Shown: positions 33,640 to 44,470 of the stretch, in pieces | Numbering within the stretch: the first letter of the stretch is position 1 | How the letters are laid out: each line of letters starts with the position of its first letter | DNA from: Cricetomys ansorgei | Taxonomy: Eukaryota; Chordata; Mammalia; Rodentia; Nesomyidae | Reading direction: 5' to 3' | Length of the DNA stretch: 64,000 bases | Assembly: GCA_026225945.1 (NCBI GenBank) | Contig: JAMJFZ010003746.1 | Span: 1,790,001-1,854,000 of the forward strand | Position numbers and translations under genes: made by a program | The notes under the pieces: model-generated | What the model was told of the DNA's origin: nothing | The model's database searches: none | What the model saw: the letters and a program-made list of their open reading frames with translations, nothing else

Positions 33640-36230
33640 ACTGCAGCTCTGTGAATGCTTCAACTGAAAGGGTACAACTGATAAAATAAAACCCAACCAA
33701 ATAAATAACCTCATGCATAAATCCCAATGTGGTAATATTAATAAGTATAAATATATGTAAATGTATAAAATAATTATGAATACATAAATAAATATAAATA
33801 CATAAATATAAATAAATAAACCCCAATGTAGTAAATAAGAATCCTTAAATATCAAGGCGCTTGTGACTTGTGACTCTTCCAAAACTTACTGGCCCCACAG
33901 TGATATCCTCTAACAAACTGGAAATTTCAAAGAACTCAGAAGAGTGATTTAAGAATATGCAAAGAAATCAAAGAAGGCAAACTCCTGAGTGCATTCCAGG
34001 AGAACACAAACAGGTAAGCGAATTAAGAAAGGTCAATATAAGATGAGAAAGGAATTCAACAAAGAGATGAAAATATCGCAGGAAAACCCAAACTGAAACA
34101 CAGGGGACAAAAAGCACAATAAGGCAAATAAAAGGTTGTAAGGAAAAGAGGCCAGAATAGCCACGCAGACGCAGCGGACGCTCCCGGTGGGAGTGTGACA
34201 TTCAAACAAGGGCGAAGGTAAATTTACAACAAATGGTACTTTCGAGATATACAGCTCACTATAAAAAGACCAAATCTAGGAATCACAGCCATAAAAAAGA
34301 GACAAATTTCATTCAAAAGTCATGGAAAACAGTTCCAACAAGGTCACGGCTTTAGTTTCTGGAAAATCAAGGAAAGAGATGCCAGTGCAGGCACAGAGGC
34401 TTCTAGGACACGCCAAACAGGCCAGACCGGAAGGAACCTCCCTCCGCCGAGGCACTGCAGAGCGCTAAGTAGACAGAACAACGCCGGACACCGAGAGTGG
34501 GAAGAGTTCGGGACCCCGGCGCGGGGTGGGGCGACAGACCGCAGACTAGCTGCGCCTGGCAGCAGACACTTTAAAAGAAAGGAGGGCTTGGAGGGGCGCA
34601 TCTCAAATTCTGAAAGACGGCGACTGAACAGCGTTCTGGAAAGATGCCGCCTGGAGGCTGCTCAGAGTGAGTCGGGGAAGGAGATACAAGTAATGTAAAA
34701 TAAAAGCAAAAACAGTAAGAATAAAGAGAATTTATCCAAAAGAGAGAAACTGAGGATAAAGCTTTGGAAATCCAAGAAAGAAAACAAAAACATAGATATG
34801 AAATTTGTAAAAGAGGAAAAGAAGAACGCCACGGGCGGCAACACCAGGGACAGGATGGGTCCGGCCGGCGGACCAGCCCCCATAAAGCGCAGGGCTGGTG
34901 TCGGGAGGCCTGAGTGCCAAGACTCTGTGTGCGTGGCCAGAGAGGAAAGTTCTGTAACACTTCACCCCCTGGGACCCACGTCAGAGACAGAGCTACCTCT
35001 AGCAGGCCTGAGCAAGCCCAGAGAAGAAGCATCTGCCCATGGCATCAGAGAAATAGACCCCCCTTCAAGAAAAAAGCTCGGGACCTCAAAAAAAAGCCAG
35101 GAAGAACTGACTGAGAACACAATGCTTATCTCATTTCACTTTTGTGCTTATATACTTATATATATATATATTTATATTTATATATTTTTATATATCATTG
35201 TGCTGAGATATTTGTATTTTTTAATATTTTATTTTAATATTCTATTTTATATACATACGTATCCCGTTTGACATTTTTAATTTTTTTAACTTTTCAATTT
35301 TAAAGACTATTCCCTTTTTTCTCCTAGTATGTACACTCCTGCCTTTTAAATGTTCCACTGATGCCTTGTAACTTGTATCAAGATTGTGAAGCGTCTGATA
35401 TCTTCTCTGTTGCTCTTCACGCTTCTAACACATACTGTATTCTTACTTCACCCCGCTTCCATCTTCTCCCATCCCTCATTCCCCCTTTTGTTCACTACTT
35501 AAATACACTACACTTTGCCAACCAAGACCCTAGGGCTCCCGCCTATAACCTGTGCAGGGACACAAGTCAAGAGTACAGTATCTTTCAGTGTAGCTGACAC
35601 TGAGACTTTGCCAGATCATCATTTCTGTTACTGCAGTTGACCTTTGTCATGAATGTAAATGCAAGTGAAGACAACCCACCCGGAGAACTCACAGGAGACA
35701 AAACAAATAAAAATCAGTGAAGCCGTGGGACTTCTGTTGTGAGACGGTGTCTTCTGGATATGACAGGGAAACTGTGCCCATGGAGTCTCAATATGGTCAC
35801 CTAAACAAGACCAGACGGTCACACTGGTTGGCATTCCAGTGTTGATGTGGGAAATTTCCCAGGCCCCACCCCTAGATGAAGAGCTACAGGAAATTGATGG
35901 CTACTAAGTGAGGGAGAATCCGTGGATAAAAGGTTATCCAATCCCAAGGGGTCAGCCCTAAAGACATATGAACAACACTAAATGTACTTACTCAACAGGT
36001 TGAATTTACATATACATATGTATACGTGTGTGTGTACACACACACACACACACACACGTATGCAACAGTAACAATTGAAGAAGACCTTATAAATCTGAGA
36101 GGAAATGGGAGCACAGGTGGAGTTGGAGGGGGACGAACTAGGGGTAGAAATTATGTAAATACAATACTTATGTACAAAATTCTCAAAACCCAAATTTTTA
36201 AAATCGTGATAGTGAACAAAAGCAATAAAC
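33640..36230 (+). mobile_element. HAL1-like LINE: L1-type ORF1 followed directly by an L1-type 3' UTR
   Basis: Decayed ORF1 landmarks in order: TTCAAAGAACTCAGAAGAGT (33928), AGGAATTCAACAAAGAGATG (34049), ATAAAAAGACCAAATCTAGG (34261), TGCCAGTGCAGGCACAGAGG (34380) and ACTTTAAAAGAAAGGAGGGC (34568), which run through the RNA-binding and C-terminal domains. After about 34830 comes a non-coding part and then, at 35700-36200, the rodent L1 3' end (CTCAACAGGTTGAATTTACA, AAATTATGTAAATACAATAC). No ORF2 sequence lies between. All frames are broken. Confidence 0.7.
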
Positions 36231-36600
36231 CAAGAAACACATGCATCCAAAAACACCTACAAAAGCCACCAGTCAACACTCCACAACTGTGCAAGACGCC
36301 AGCTTCTCCAGGCTCGAAGCAGAGACGATGAGAGCAGGAATGCCGGAGAAAGATTTCAGACTCCTGTTTTTTCTAAAGTTCAAAGACCAAGTAGAGGACT
36401 CAAATAAAGAGATAAAGAATCTAATCTAAGACCTGAATGAAGTGGGCCAGTCCACGGAGTGAAGTCAGTGTCCAGTCTATGTGAGTGGCGTCTGGACAGA
36501 GAGATGAAGTCTGCGGCCGGAGCCGGAGTGGCTGTGGCTTGCTTTAACCCTGTGATAGCCTTTATATTCAAATGAGTCGAGCAAACACTAGATATTTCTG
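36190..36600 (+). mobile_element. Further HAL1/L1 ORF1-like fragment
   Basis: GGAGAAAGATTTCAGACTCC, CAAATAAAGAGATAAAGAAT and GACCTGAATGAAGTGGGCCA resemble the coiled-coil part of a rodent L1 ORF1; very diverged, boundaries approximate. Confidence 0.45.
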
Positions 36601-36899
36601 GATCCCTACTTTGCGGTGACTTCTGCTGTGGTGTTGGGTTAGAATTAGTTTATTTGATCAACTCTTAATTTAGTAGGTAGACAAAACTCCCTTCCTCTGT
36701 CCACTGAAAAGGCCCAGGAGCAGAAGTGCTGGGAACCACGAGCTCAACCAGGATGCAGACCTATCTCCAAATGCCAAGCCCTACTCAACTGAACCATGGC
36801 TTCCTGGAAACTTGAGAACATGGCAGGATGCAAAGTGGGATGGGATACATGCACTATGATTCGTTTTAGGAATCGGTTTGACTGAGTTAGGAATGCCCA
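36601..36899. other. Unassigned sequence
   Basis: Nothing recognised. Confidence 0.4.
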
Positions 36900-37284
36900 G
36901 TGATATGCTTTTTATAAGATTTGTCCCTAGACAAAAACTTCATGTCAAAAATTCATCCTCGGTATGAGGTACTAGGAAATGCGATTAGATGGGACTTTTA
37001 AGAGGGGATTTGTGATCTTTCCTCACAAGTGGGTTAAGCCATTAATTTGTTTACAGGTTAGCAGGCTAATGGGTGGAGAGTGGGTTTTCAAGTCCCTTGA
37101 CCTTAATCAGAACCGTGAGCCAAAAGAAAACTTTCTTTTAGCTGGTAAAACCCTGTTTCAGAGGAAGTCAGTGAGAGAGCCTGAACAGCGTGGAGACTGT
37201 GAGAGACCACAGGGACTTTTGATGTTGGACTAAATATATTTGCATTATGGTATGGCCATGAGGATACGGTGGCCAGGGAGTGGG
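36900..37284 (+). mobile_element. MaLR (ORR1-type) internal region
   Basis: GGGGATTTGTGATCTTTCCT, GAGCCAAAAGAAAACTTTCT, CACAGGGACTTTTGATGTTG and TTGCATTATGGTATGGCCAT match the sequence that normally precedes an ORR1 3' LTR. It ends with a purine-rich GGCCAGGGAGTGGG at the LTR edge. Confidence 0.7.
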
Positions 37285-37600
37285 TGTGGTGTTTGATATA
37301 ATACCCCTAACTGGCTCAGGTATTTGAACACTTGGTGTACAGCCTGGTGGTGCTATTTGGAGAGGAGGTTCCGCCTTGCTGGAGGAAGCGCATCACTGGG
37401 AGGAGGCTTTGGGAGTTCATAGCTTTCCTCTACTTCCAGTACACTCCCGGCTTCATGCTGCTGTGGAAAATGTGATCTGACAGCTTCCTGCTCTGACTTC
37501 CTGCTGCCAGGCCTTCCTCATCAGTGTGGCCTCTCGCTCAGGAACCATAAGCCAAAATCAACTTTCTTTCGGTCATGGTTTATTATCACACATACACACT
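37285..37600 (+). mobile_element. ORR1-type 3' LTR
   Basis: Starts TGTGGTGTTTGATATAATAC, then GTATTTGAACACTTGGTGTA, TGCTGGAGGAAGCGCATCAC, GAACCATAAGCCAAAATCAA and TTTCGGTCATGGTT. Contiguous with its internal region, so this is a proviral 3' end and not a solo LTR. Confidence 0.85.
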
Positions 37601-38264
37601 ATTTTTAAAGAAAATTTAAGAAGTGACCTGCAGCAAATCATTTTACAGTGACTTATAATAATTGATTCACCAACAATTTAACATCCGTGGATGTTCAAGC
37701 CTTTACATGGAGAAAATCAGGGGTAGGTAACTAGTACAGATTATATATAGATGTGTATATAGATGCCTATACAATGGGAAACTCCGGCAGATACTACCTT
37801 GCTATTGGCTCAAGGTTAATAGCATGTAACAGGATAAGTCAGTATCAATCATTTCTCTAAGAAAGATAAAGCATCACTCCAGCCCAAAGTGTGCAACCTA
37901 ATCTAATCATGAAAGAGCACCAAACTGAAATAAAATACAGAACTGCCCTGCACTACTCAGTACTGTCAAAAGGTAGATGTGAAATTAGATAATTACCTTA
38001 GTCTGCATAAGTGAATGTCCGTGTTTTAAGAGACAAGATGAAATTCTTAGGATTGGTTGTGATGTTTGTAATTTTTTCTCTAATGATTCAGAGAAAGAGG
38101 GAGGGAGAGAAACTGAGAGGGGGGGAAAGAAGGGGCACAGAGAGGGAGTAGGGAAAGAGGGGGAGATGAAGGGGAGAAGGAGTGGGGGAAATGGAGAGAA
38201 AAGAAGACTACTAACTGGGGACCTTGGGCATAGGGTGTCAGAGACTAACCTTGTCGACCACACT
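37601..38264. other. Single-copy with GA-rich tract
   Basis: 38088-38205 is GA-rich low complexity. The remainder is not recognised. Confidence 0.5.
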
Positions 38265-38397
38265 AAGCTTCTTTAGACAGGATCTCACTGCGTAGCCTTG
38301 GTTAGCCTGGACCTCATTATGAAAGCCAGGCTGTCCTGGAACTCAGAGATTCACCTCCCACATGCTGATTAAAGGCATGTGCCACCATGCCCAGCCA
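38265..38397 (-). mobile_element. B1 SINE
   Basis: AGACAGGATCTCACTGCGTA, CCAGGCTGTCCTGGAACTCA, GATTAAAGGCATGTGCCACC and ATGCCCAGCC; reverse orientation. Confidence 0.9.
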
Positions 38398-38717
38398 CCT
38401 TGTTAATCTTAAAGCCCAGACAGGCATGCCTTCTCAGGGGTCACAAGCTACTTGGTGTTCGAAGCAAATGTTCCCACTAACCAGAGGACTGTAAACCATA
38501 CAAGAGGCAACTGAAACAGCTTTACTGCTACAGTAACTGGCCTGCAAGAGACGAATGTGCATTACAGAAACACTTCAGCTATCAGAAAACTAGAACAATC
38601 CCAAGAAAAAGAAACCTACCCAAGAATCTCACACTGGAAGAAGAAAAAATCTGAAGCTTGGTGCCACACAGAGAAGGAATTTGTCTTCAAGAAAACAGAT
38701 TCATGGGGTTCTAACAA
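38398..38717. other. Unassigned sequence
   Basis: Nothing recognised. Confidence 0.4.
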
Positions 38718-39012
38718 CTTGCCTGACCACCTTGCAGGATGAAACTAAGGCTCAGGCAATGGTGATCCACGGTGGACAGGACCACACGGTGGCCAGGATG
38801 GCTTAGATGTGCGTATCCCTGGCCCTCTAGTTAAACTTCAAATCACTTCAGGACCCTGAGGATGGAAATGAGGCCACTGAACTCTCTGTCTCATTCCCCA
38901 GTGAATAAATCTCCTTTTTCTGCCTTTGACTAATAATTTGGCTGTTTTAATTGACTTCCAGAATGGATGGCCAAACTTGTCTTCTTGGGATGAAGATTGT
39001 GACCCCAAGTTG
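38718..39012 (+). mobile_element. ERV-like element, left LTR (shortened)
   Basis: Shares blocks in order with 41000-41757: GGACCACA, GTATCC, CTTCAGGAC, then AATAAATCTCCTTTTTCTGC, GGCTGTTTTAATTGACTTCC, GGGATGAAGATTGTGACCCC. AATAAA serves as a poly(A) signal in plus orientation. It lacks about 470 bp present in the right copy. Confidence 0.65.
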
Positions 39013-40999
39013 GGTAACAGTATGTTGCCTGAGATGTAACAAAAGACACATATTTGAAGTATTTGCCATTCACAGTAAGCTGACCTGTACTGGGAGAGAA
39101 AAAACAAAACACAAAACTCTCAATCACTAAGGAGTCACTAAGGCCAGAATCCCACCAATCACTGAGCCAGAATCCCACCAATCACTGAGCCAGAATCCCA
39201 CCAATCTCTGAGCTTGCCCAAACTCAGGGCTTGAAATCCCCGCAAATCCCATCCTGGAAAATTTCACCCTGCCAAGCCCGCCTCCCCAAAACCCTGTGTA
39301 AGCTCTGCCTTCTGTGCGGTCCCTTGTTTCTTCTCTCCTGAGCAGGCATTCACCCACCCTCCTGTTTCTTTTCCCTGTAAATCTCCTGTGTGAGATTTGC
39401 TGTAGTACTTAGTACTCCTTAGCTGCCGGCTGCCAGGGTATCTTTCCTCCCAGAGCTGTAACACTTCTACCAGGGAGAGTCCTCCGCTCAGAGCCGTGAC
39501 ACACCTTGTCTCCCGACTGCCAAGATGTCCTTGCATGGGAGAAACACACTTTCTGCCTGGCCGGTGCTGCATCTTCAGCTCTACTCTGTGAAGCACAAAA
39601 ACAAGCACTTGGCCTTTGTCTTGGATTCTTGAGGCAGGCTGACCTTCGGGAAGTTTCTTCCCCGTGGGTGCAGCTCAGGCTTGGCTTCCCAGCTTGGACC
39701 TCGAAGCCCTCTAGTGACTAGCTGTCCTTGGCTGTTTGTTCTCTGTCCCAGAATTTGGGCTATTACACCTTTTGCAGGACAGGCTCTGTCGATCGGGAAG
39801 CTCTTTCCTTTGGGGCTTTTGCTGGGTGACAGAAGGGGTTGGGGTTCCATTAAACCACCGGGTCCTCTACAGCCATCGCTGAGGAACAACGGTGCCGAGT
39901 GGCTCTCTGCTGTGGTTTGGGCAACTGTGAAAGCGTAATCTTTCAAAATACCTCCTCCGGGACTTGTAGCTGACGGTCTTTTACAGTCCCAGCCCCTAGA
40001 GGGCCTAAAGACACCTGAGTAAGAAACTCTTGGCCGCTTTTAGTTCGCGTTTCTTGCTTTTAAATTTACTGTGCACTGAAAATAAAGATTATCGGCATGC
40101 CTTTGTGAAATTAGTATGAGTGGCATGTGCGGACAAACACAAATGCTCTTAACAGCTTTTCAGGCTACATTTTTGCCAGTGTTTCTTCTCTTTTCTGTGA
40201 AAATGAAGCTAGCTAAAATGGTAAAACAAAAACAAACAAGATGAAAAACCAACTCTTAGAGGAGGGATTTTGGCTGGAGTGGCTACAGGTCTATGTAACT
40301 AATGTAACCATGTAACTGACGGAAATGTTAATAGTGAGCTTCTAGATAGTAGGCTGAACCTGATGCTTTCAAATAATTACAAAAACAGGAAGAAATGGGG
40401 AAAGGCCTCGTTACACAATTTACAAAGCTAGCTAAAACAATAAGAGCCTAACATCCAATATGGTGATAAACACACCTTTAAAGAATATAAATTAAACTTT
40501 TGCTAGGCTATTGTTACGGTTTCATAATAATTATAAGACTTTTGTTAAGACTAAAGAACATCCAAAATAGATTTTTCTGTCCGATTGTTAACTTTTGTTG
40601 TTGTTGTTGTTTCTAAATGAAAGTTACAAGAAATATAATCCGTACCAACAGAGACTCTGAGGATCTATGGTGACTTACTCTGTAATAAAAAGGTCTTTTC
40701 CTTTAGGTCTTACAAAATAATATGAGCTAATGCCACTAAAGGGTGACTGAATTAGTAAGATGTACTTTTAGTAAGTAGCAAATATAACTCTACACTGCTT
40801 ATTGTTAGGCAAACTTGGTGTTTTTAGCATTTGTCTGTAGATAGAAACACTTTTGCATGATTTCTCAGCCTTGATCTATTTAAAATATACATAGTTTGTC
40901 AATGTCAAAATGGGCTAATTTTGCTATTGGGATAATTGCTAAGAGATAACACATTATGTTATAAGTAACATTATAAATTAGGTACGAGGTCTAACTGTG
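39013..40999 (+). mobile_element. Internal region of ERV-like element
   Basis: No gag, pol or env frame is recognisable. 39130-39560 looks like U3-R of another retroviral LTR: three 23-bp direct repeats, then GTGCGGTCCCTTGTTTCTTC and CTCCTGTGTGAGATTTGCTG. The rest (40000-40990) is AT-rich and unassigned. Confidence 0.45.
39144..39212. repeat. Three 23-bp direct repeats
   Basis: CCAGAATCCCACCAATC plus ACTGAG, twice identical (39144-39166, 39167-39189), then a copy with one change (39190-39212). It contains CCAAT. It resembles an LTR enhancer repeat but no family is recognised. Confidence 0.93.
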
Positions 41000-41757
41000 T
41001 TGTCAGGAATCAGACTGGCGCTCAGACACTGATGGCCAGCGGTTGGTGGGACCACAGCTTGACTGGGACTTCTCAGACATGCATATCCAGGCCTTCCATT
41101 TAATCTCATTTCAGGACTGGAACTGTTTTCCGATTCTGTTTCTAAGCTCTGAAGCCTTATTTGTTTGGAGACAATTGTAACTGTTACCTTTTCACTGGTA
41201 ACTGAACTCTGCCTCCCGGTTCTCCTGCCCCAACTGCTACAGAGACAGATTCTTAACTTGGAACTTTTTTTACCTCCTAGCTCTAAAAGATTAAAAAGTA
41301 AAAGATAGAAAGGAAGAAATCCTTACAGACCCTGCTGGCTGTCCTTACCTGTCTAAGCTCGGAGAACTGGACTAACTTCTAAAATCTTCTATCCCATCAA
41401 CTGTCCCTTTCTCAGCCTGTGGCGCCTTCCTTCCCAGCAACTGTCACTGCCAACTGGCAACTCTCTCTTAAATAGGCTCCTCAGCCATTCCCAGAAGTCC
41501 AAAGGACACATAACCACAAGGAAGGCTGCACAGTACAAAAAACTTCCTGGCAAAGCGTCCTACTACACAGGACCCCAAGGTGGAACGGAGAGAGGTCAGT
41601 GCATGTCTTTGTCTCTCTTCCCAATGTAGCCACATTGAATAAGTCTTCCCCTTCTGCTTTTCACTATGTGTTTGCCTGTTTTAATTGACTTCTTGAAGAT
41701 GAGTGACTAAACCTGGCTTCTTAGGGTACAGACTGTGACTCTAACTCCAGTAACACT
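41000..41757 (+). mobile_element. ERV-like element, right LTR
   Basis: Begins near TGTTGTCAGGAATCAGACTG and ends near GTGACTCTAACTCCAGTAACA. It pairs with 38718-39012 at both ends, but has an extra central block (about 41110-41580). The poly(A) signal position reads AATAAG. Confidence 0.65.
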
Positions 41758-41769
41758 ATCTCATTCAAA

Positions 41770-41919
41770 AGTGTACCGATGGGTCAGTGGACGGAAACAT
41801 TTGCTGTGAGCCTCATGACCTGAGTTTGAGCCCTGGAATCCAAGCAAAAGCGGAAGGAGAGAATCATGTCCACAAAACTGTGCTCTGCCCTCCACACTTG
41901 TACCATGGCACGTGTGCAC

Positions 41920-41964
<45 letters not shown>

Positions 41965-41998
41965 TAAACATCAACAACAATAAAGTTTTTGAAAAGTA
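41770..41998 (+). mobile_element. B2/B3-group SINE with (CA)n tail
   Basis: TACCGATGGGTCAGTGGACG, GACCTGAGTTTGAGCCCTGG, GGAAGGAGAGAATCATGTCC and CTGCCCTCCACACTTGTACC, then pure (CA)n at about 41921-41962 and AAATAAA. Confidence 0.85.
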
Positions 41999-42009
41999 AA
42001 ACAACGGGG

Positions 42010-43030
42010 TCTAAACAGAGCCTTATTGTGAAATGATGGAAAAGACATTCTAAGCAAATGGAACTATAGAAGAAGCAGATGTAACAATACCAATACAAAT
42101 TAGACTTTGAGCCAAAAGTAGGCAATATTGATTGTTTTAAAGAGCTCACTTTATATTAGTTAACCATCATGATGATTAGAACAACCATGTTGTAGACATT
42201 TCATTTTAGTTACGTATAAAATAATTGTTTTGTGCATTGTTGGGTGAGGGTCTGCCTACGTCTTGGTGTTTTGTATTGTCTGCAAGTCTTTAATTTATGT
42301 GGGGGATGTTTGATTGCTGATGATCTGCACGTGCTATCAGGAAAACACTTGAGGAGTTCTGAATCAATAAAAACACCTGAGCTGAGGTGCTCAGGGTCCC
42401 ACTGTCCAGTATGGCACTGCCAAGGAGAGTGGTTTCCTCCGCTGAGGTCTAGCAGGGTTTGCACCTATGAAAAATGCCTCCTGTCTTCCTTGGTGAGCCA
42501 CCATAACAACGTACAGCTACCCAACCCACTTCATAAAATAGATACTGCTCTATGTAAAGGCACAGATTGACCTCAACACAATAATACTGTATTTCTTCAA
42601 CATGCCACTTTTTCCAATAGACAAAAAAGCAAATAAAAGTAAATAAAAATGTAAGAGTTACATGATCAAATGGACTTAACAGTCATCTATAGAATTTTCT
42701 ATCATAAAACTGTAGAATATACACTCTTCTCCTGAGTCCATGAAACATTCTCTAAAGTAGGCCTTACTCCAAAGATAGAAGAAAACTTAAAACTTTTTCT
42801 TATAATTGATCACAATGGCTAAAACTGGAAATTAACAGCAAACTGGAGAAAGTCCATCAACTCATAAGGATATTACACCACACTGTTGAACAACGAATGG
42901 ATCATCAAAGAAATTAGAAGAGAGATTTTAAACTCCTAAAACCGAATAATAAAAATACAGCATGCAATGCAACAAACCCGTGAGATGGGATGAAAATTGT
43001 TCTAAGGTAGAAGTATAAAATGATAAATAT
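42010..43030 (+). mobile_element. L1 ORF2 5' part, split by an LTR insertion
   Basis: 42010-42187 (GAAGAAGCAGATGTAACAAT, ATTAGACTTTGAGCCAAAAG) and 42560-43030 (TTCTTCAACATGCCACTTTT, GATCAAATGGACTTAACAGT, GTAGAATATACACTCTTCTC, GATCACAATGGCTAAAACTG, ATCATCAAAGAAATTAGAAG) follow the L1 endonuclease domain into the linker. The LTR at 42188-42508 interrupts it. Broken frames. Confidence 0.75.
42188..42508 (+). mobile_element. Solo LTR, family A, short form
   Basis: Starts TGTTGTAGACATTTC, has TTGTTTTGTGCATTGTTGGG, AATAAA at 42366-42371, a small hairpin CACCT-GAGCTG-AGGTG just after it, and ends near CACCATAACA. Homologous over both ends to the minus-strand copy at 46920-47489. Probably an ERVK-type LTR, by its R-region layout. 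Confidence 0.7.
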
Positions 43031-43640
43031 CTTCATTCAAAAAGTGAGAGAGATCCACCCAGACCTTGCCAGAAGCCGCACTTGTGGGCTTTCTTGACGA
43101 GTCCACTCAATCCTCACTCTGTGCCGCCCTTCCCCCAACTCAGGCCCAGCAAAAACGTACACTCTGAAGCTTTCTCGTGCGTCCTCTCAGTCTCCTACCA
43201 CGTGGCACCTTCCTACACTGGCTTGGGCACAGAAAAGGGCCATACTTGTTTGTTTTCTAGGTGAGTCCTTTCAGTCTCTCCCACTCTGAACCATGTACTA
43301 GCAGCCACCAATGAGGCTTTTGGTAAGTCCTATTTACCTTGCTCCTGCCCTCACAGCCCCCAAATGTTGCCCAAAGACTAACCCTATAGCACCCCATCCC
43401 AGGACCTTACCTAAGCAGTCACACACACTGCCACTGAGGCTACAGTGACATTACTGAGTTGGAATTACCTCAGCCCCTACAATAAGAAACCAACACTGAG
43501 TTTCTGAAGGACTGAGCTACAAGCTTCTGTACTGAATCTGAAATCAACCCAAGTTTGGGTAATAGCAAAAACAGGGCCAAACTCCCTCTCAACATAGATG
43601 TATAAGAAGCGCATATCAGACACACAACCAATGGGCTAAC
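43031..43640 (+). other. Possible 5' UTR of the second HAL1-like element
   Basis: C-rich, stop-dense sequence immediately before ORF1-like DNA. Its placement suggests a LINE 5' UTR, but I recognise no consensus. Confidence 0.3.
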
Positions 43641-44470
43641 TCCACATACCTAGGTCCCATTGCAAAAACACAAATAAACGAAAGACCAAGTCATCATGCC
43701 CTCCCACCCCTGAGACCATCAGTCCTATAACAATGCTCTTCATAGGAATTACCGAAAGGAACCTCAGGACACCGAATTTAAAAGAACAATTATGGGCTGA
43801 GTGCAGTTGCACCTTTAATCCATCACTCTAGAGGCAGACAGAGTTTCAGGTCAACCAGGGCTCCAAAGTGAGACCTTGTCCCAAAACAATAGATAAATAA
43901 AAAGAACAATTATGATCAAATAACTCAGAGTTTAAAAGAGGATGCAAACCCCTGAATGCACTTAAAGAAGGCGAGAATAAGCTCCTGACTGAAGGCCAAG
44001 AAATGTTGAGGACAATCAGGACTTAAAAGGAGAATTCAATGGAGAGAAACACTGAAGAAAACTCGAGGTGAAACGAAGACGAAGATGGAACGGTCAATAA
44101 TCCAATTAGAAAAGCTCAGTGGGAAACATTCCGAGAGAGTGGATGGAGTGCAATGCAGACTGTCAGGACCTGAGGACAGCGTGGAGACCTGGCCTGCTCA
44201 GCCAAAGAAGATGGTTTAAATGGTGAGAATTGCCTTAAAAACAGATGGAAGTAATATGAAGGATCTTTGGGACACCATAAAAAGACCAAATCTGTGAATT
44301 TAAGTCACAAGAAAAAAAAGGGGGGCGGAATCCCAAGTCAACGGAATAGACCAGATCTCAATAGAATTGAAGAAGAAAGTCTCCTCACTAAGAAACGACG
44401 CACCCATTCAGCCAGAGCACCTAATAGAGAGGGACCAGAAATACACAAAAAGAAATAAATTAGACAAAGA
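43641..44470 (+). mobile_element. Second HAL1-like/L1 ORF1 region, split by a B1
   Basis: ACACCGAATTTAAAAGAACA, GGAGAATTCAATGGAGAGAA, ATGGAACGGTCAATAATCCA, GATCTTTGGGACACCATAAA, AAGACCAAATCTGTGAATTT and GCACCTAATAGAGAGGGACC follow L1 ORF1 from the coiled coil into the RNA-binding domain. It shares the ATAAAAAGACCAAATCT block with the copy at 34261. Frames broken. Confidence 0.75.
43795..43900 (+). mobile_element. Short B1 SINE inside the HAL1-like element, with target duplication
   Basis: GGCTGAGTGCAGTTGCACCT, TCAGGTCAACCAGGGCTCC and GTGAGACCTTGTCCCAAAAC. Flanked by a perfect 14-bp duplication AAAGAACAATTATG (43781-43794 and 43901-43914). At 106 bp it is shorter than a typical B1. Confidence 0.93.

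Noticed and set aside
34430..34560. Possible CpG island/promoter
   Set aside because: Short GC-rich patch inside ORF1-like LINE sequence; no gene starts nearby.
34571..35032. 153-codon minus-strand frame
   Set aside because: Lies antisense over a HAL1-like element; no family match.
39144..39212. Possible CRISPR-like repeat
   Set aside because: Repeats are directly adjacent with no spacers and lie in mammalian DNA; they are LTR-like tandem repeats.
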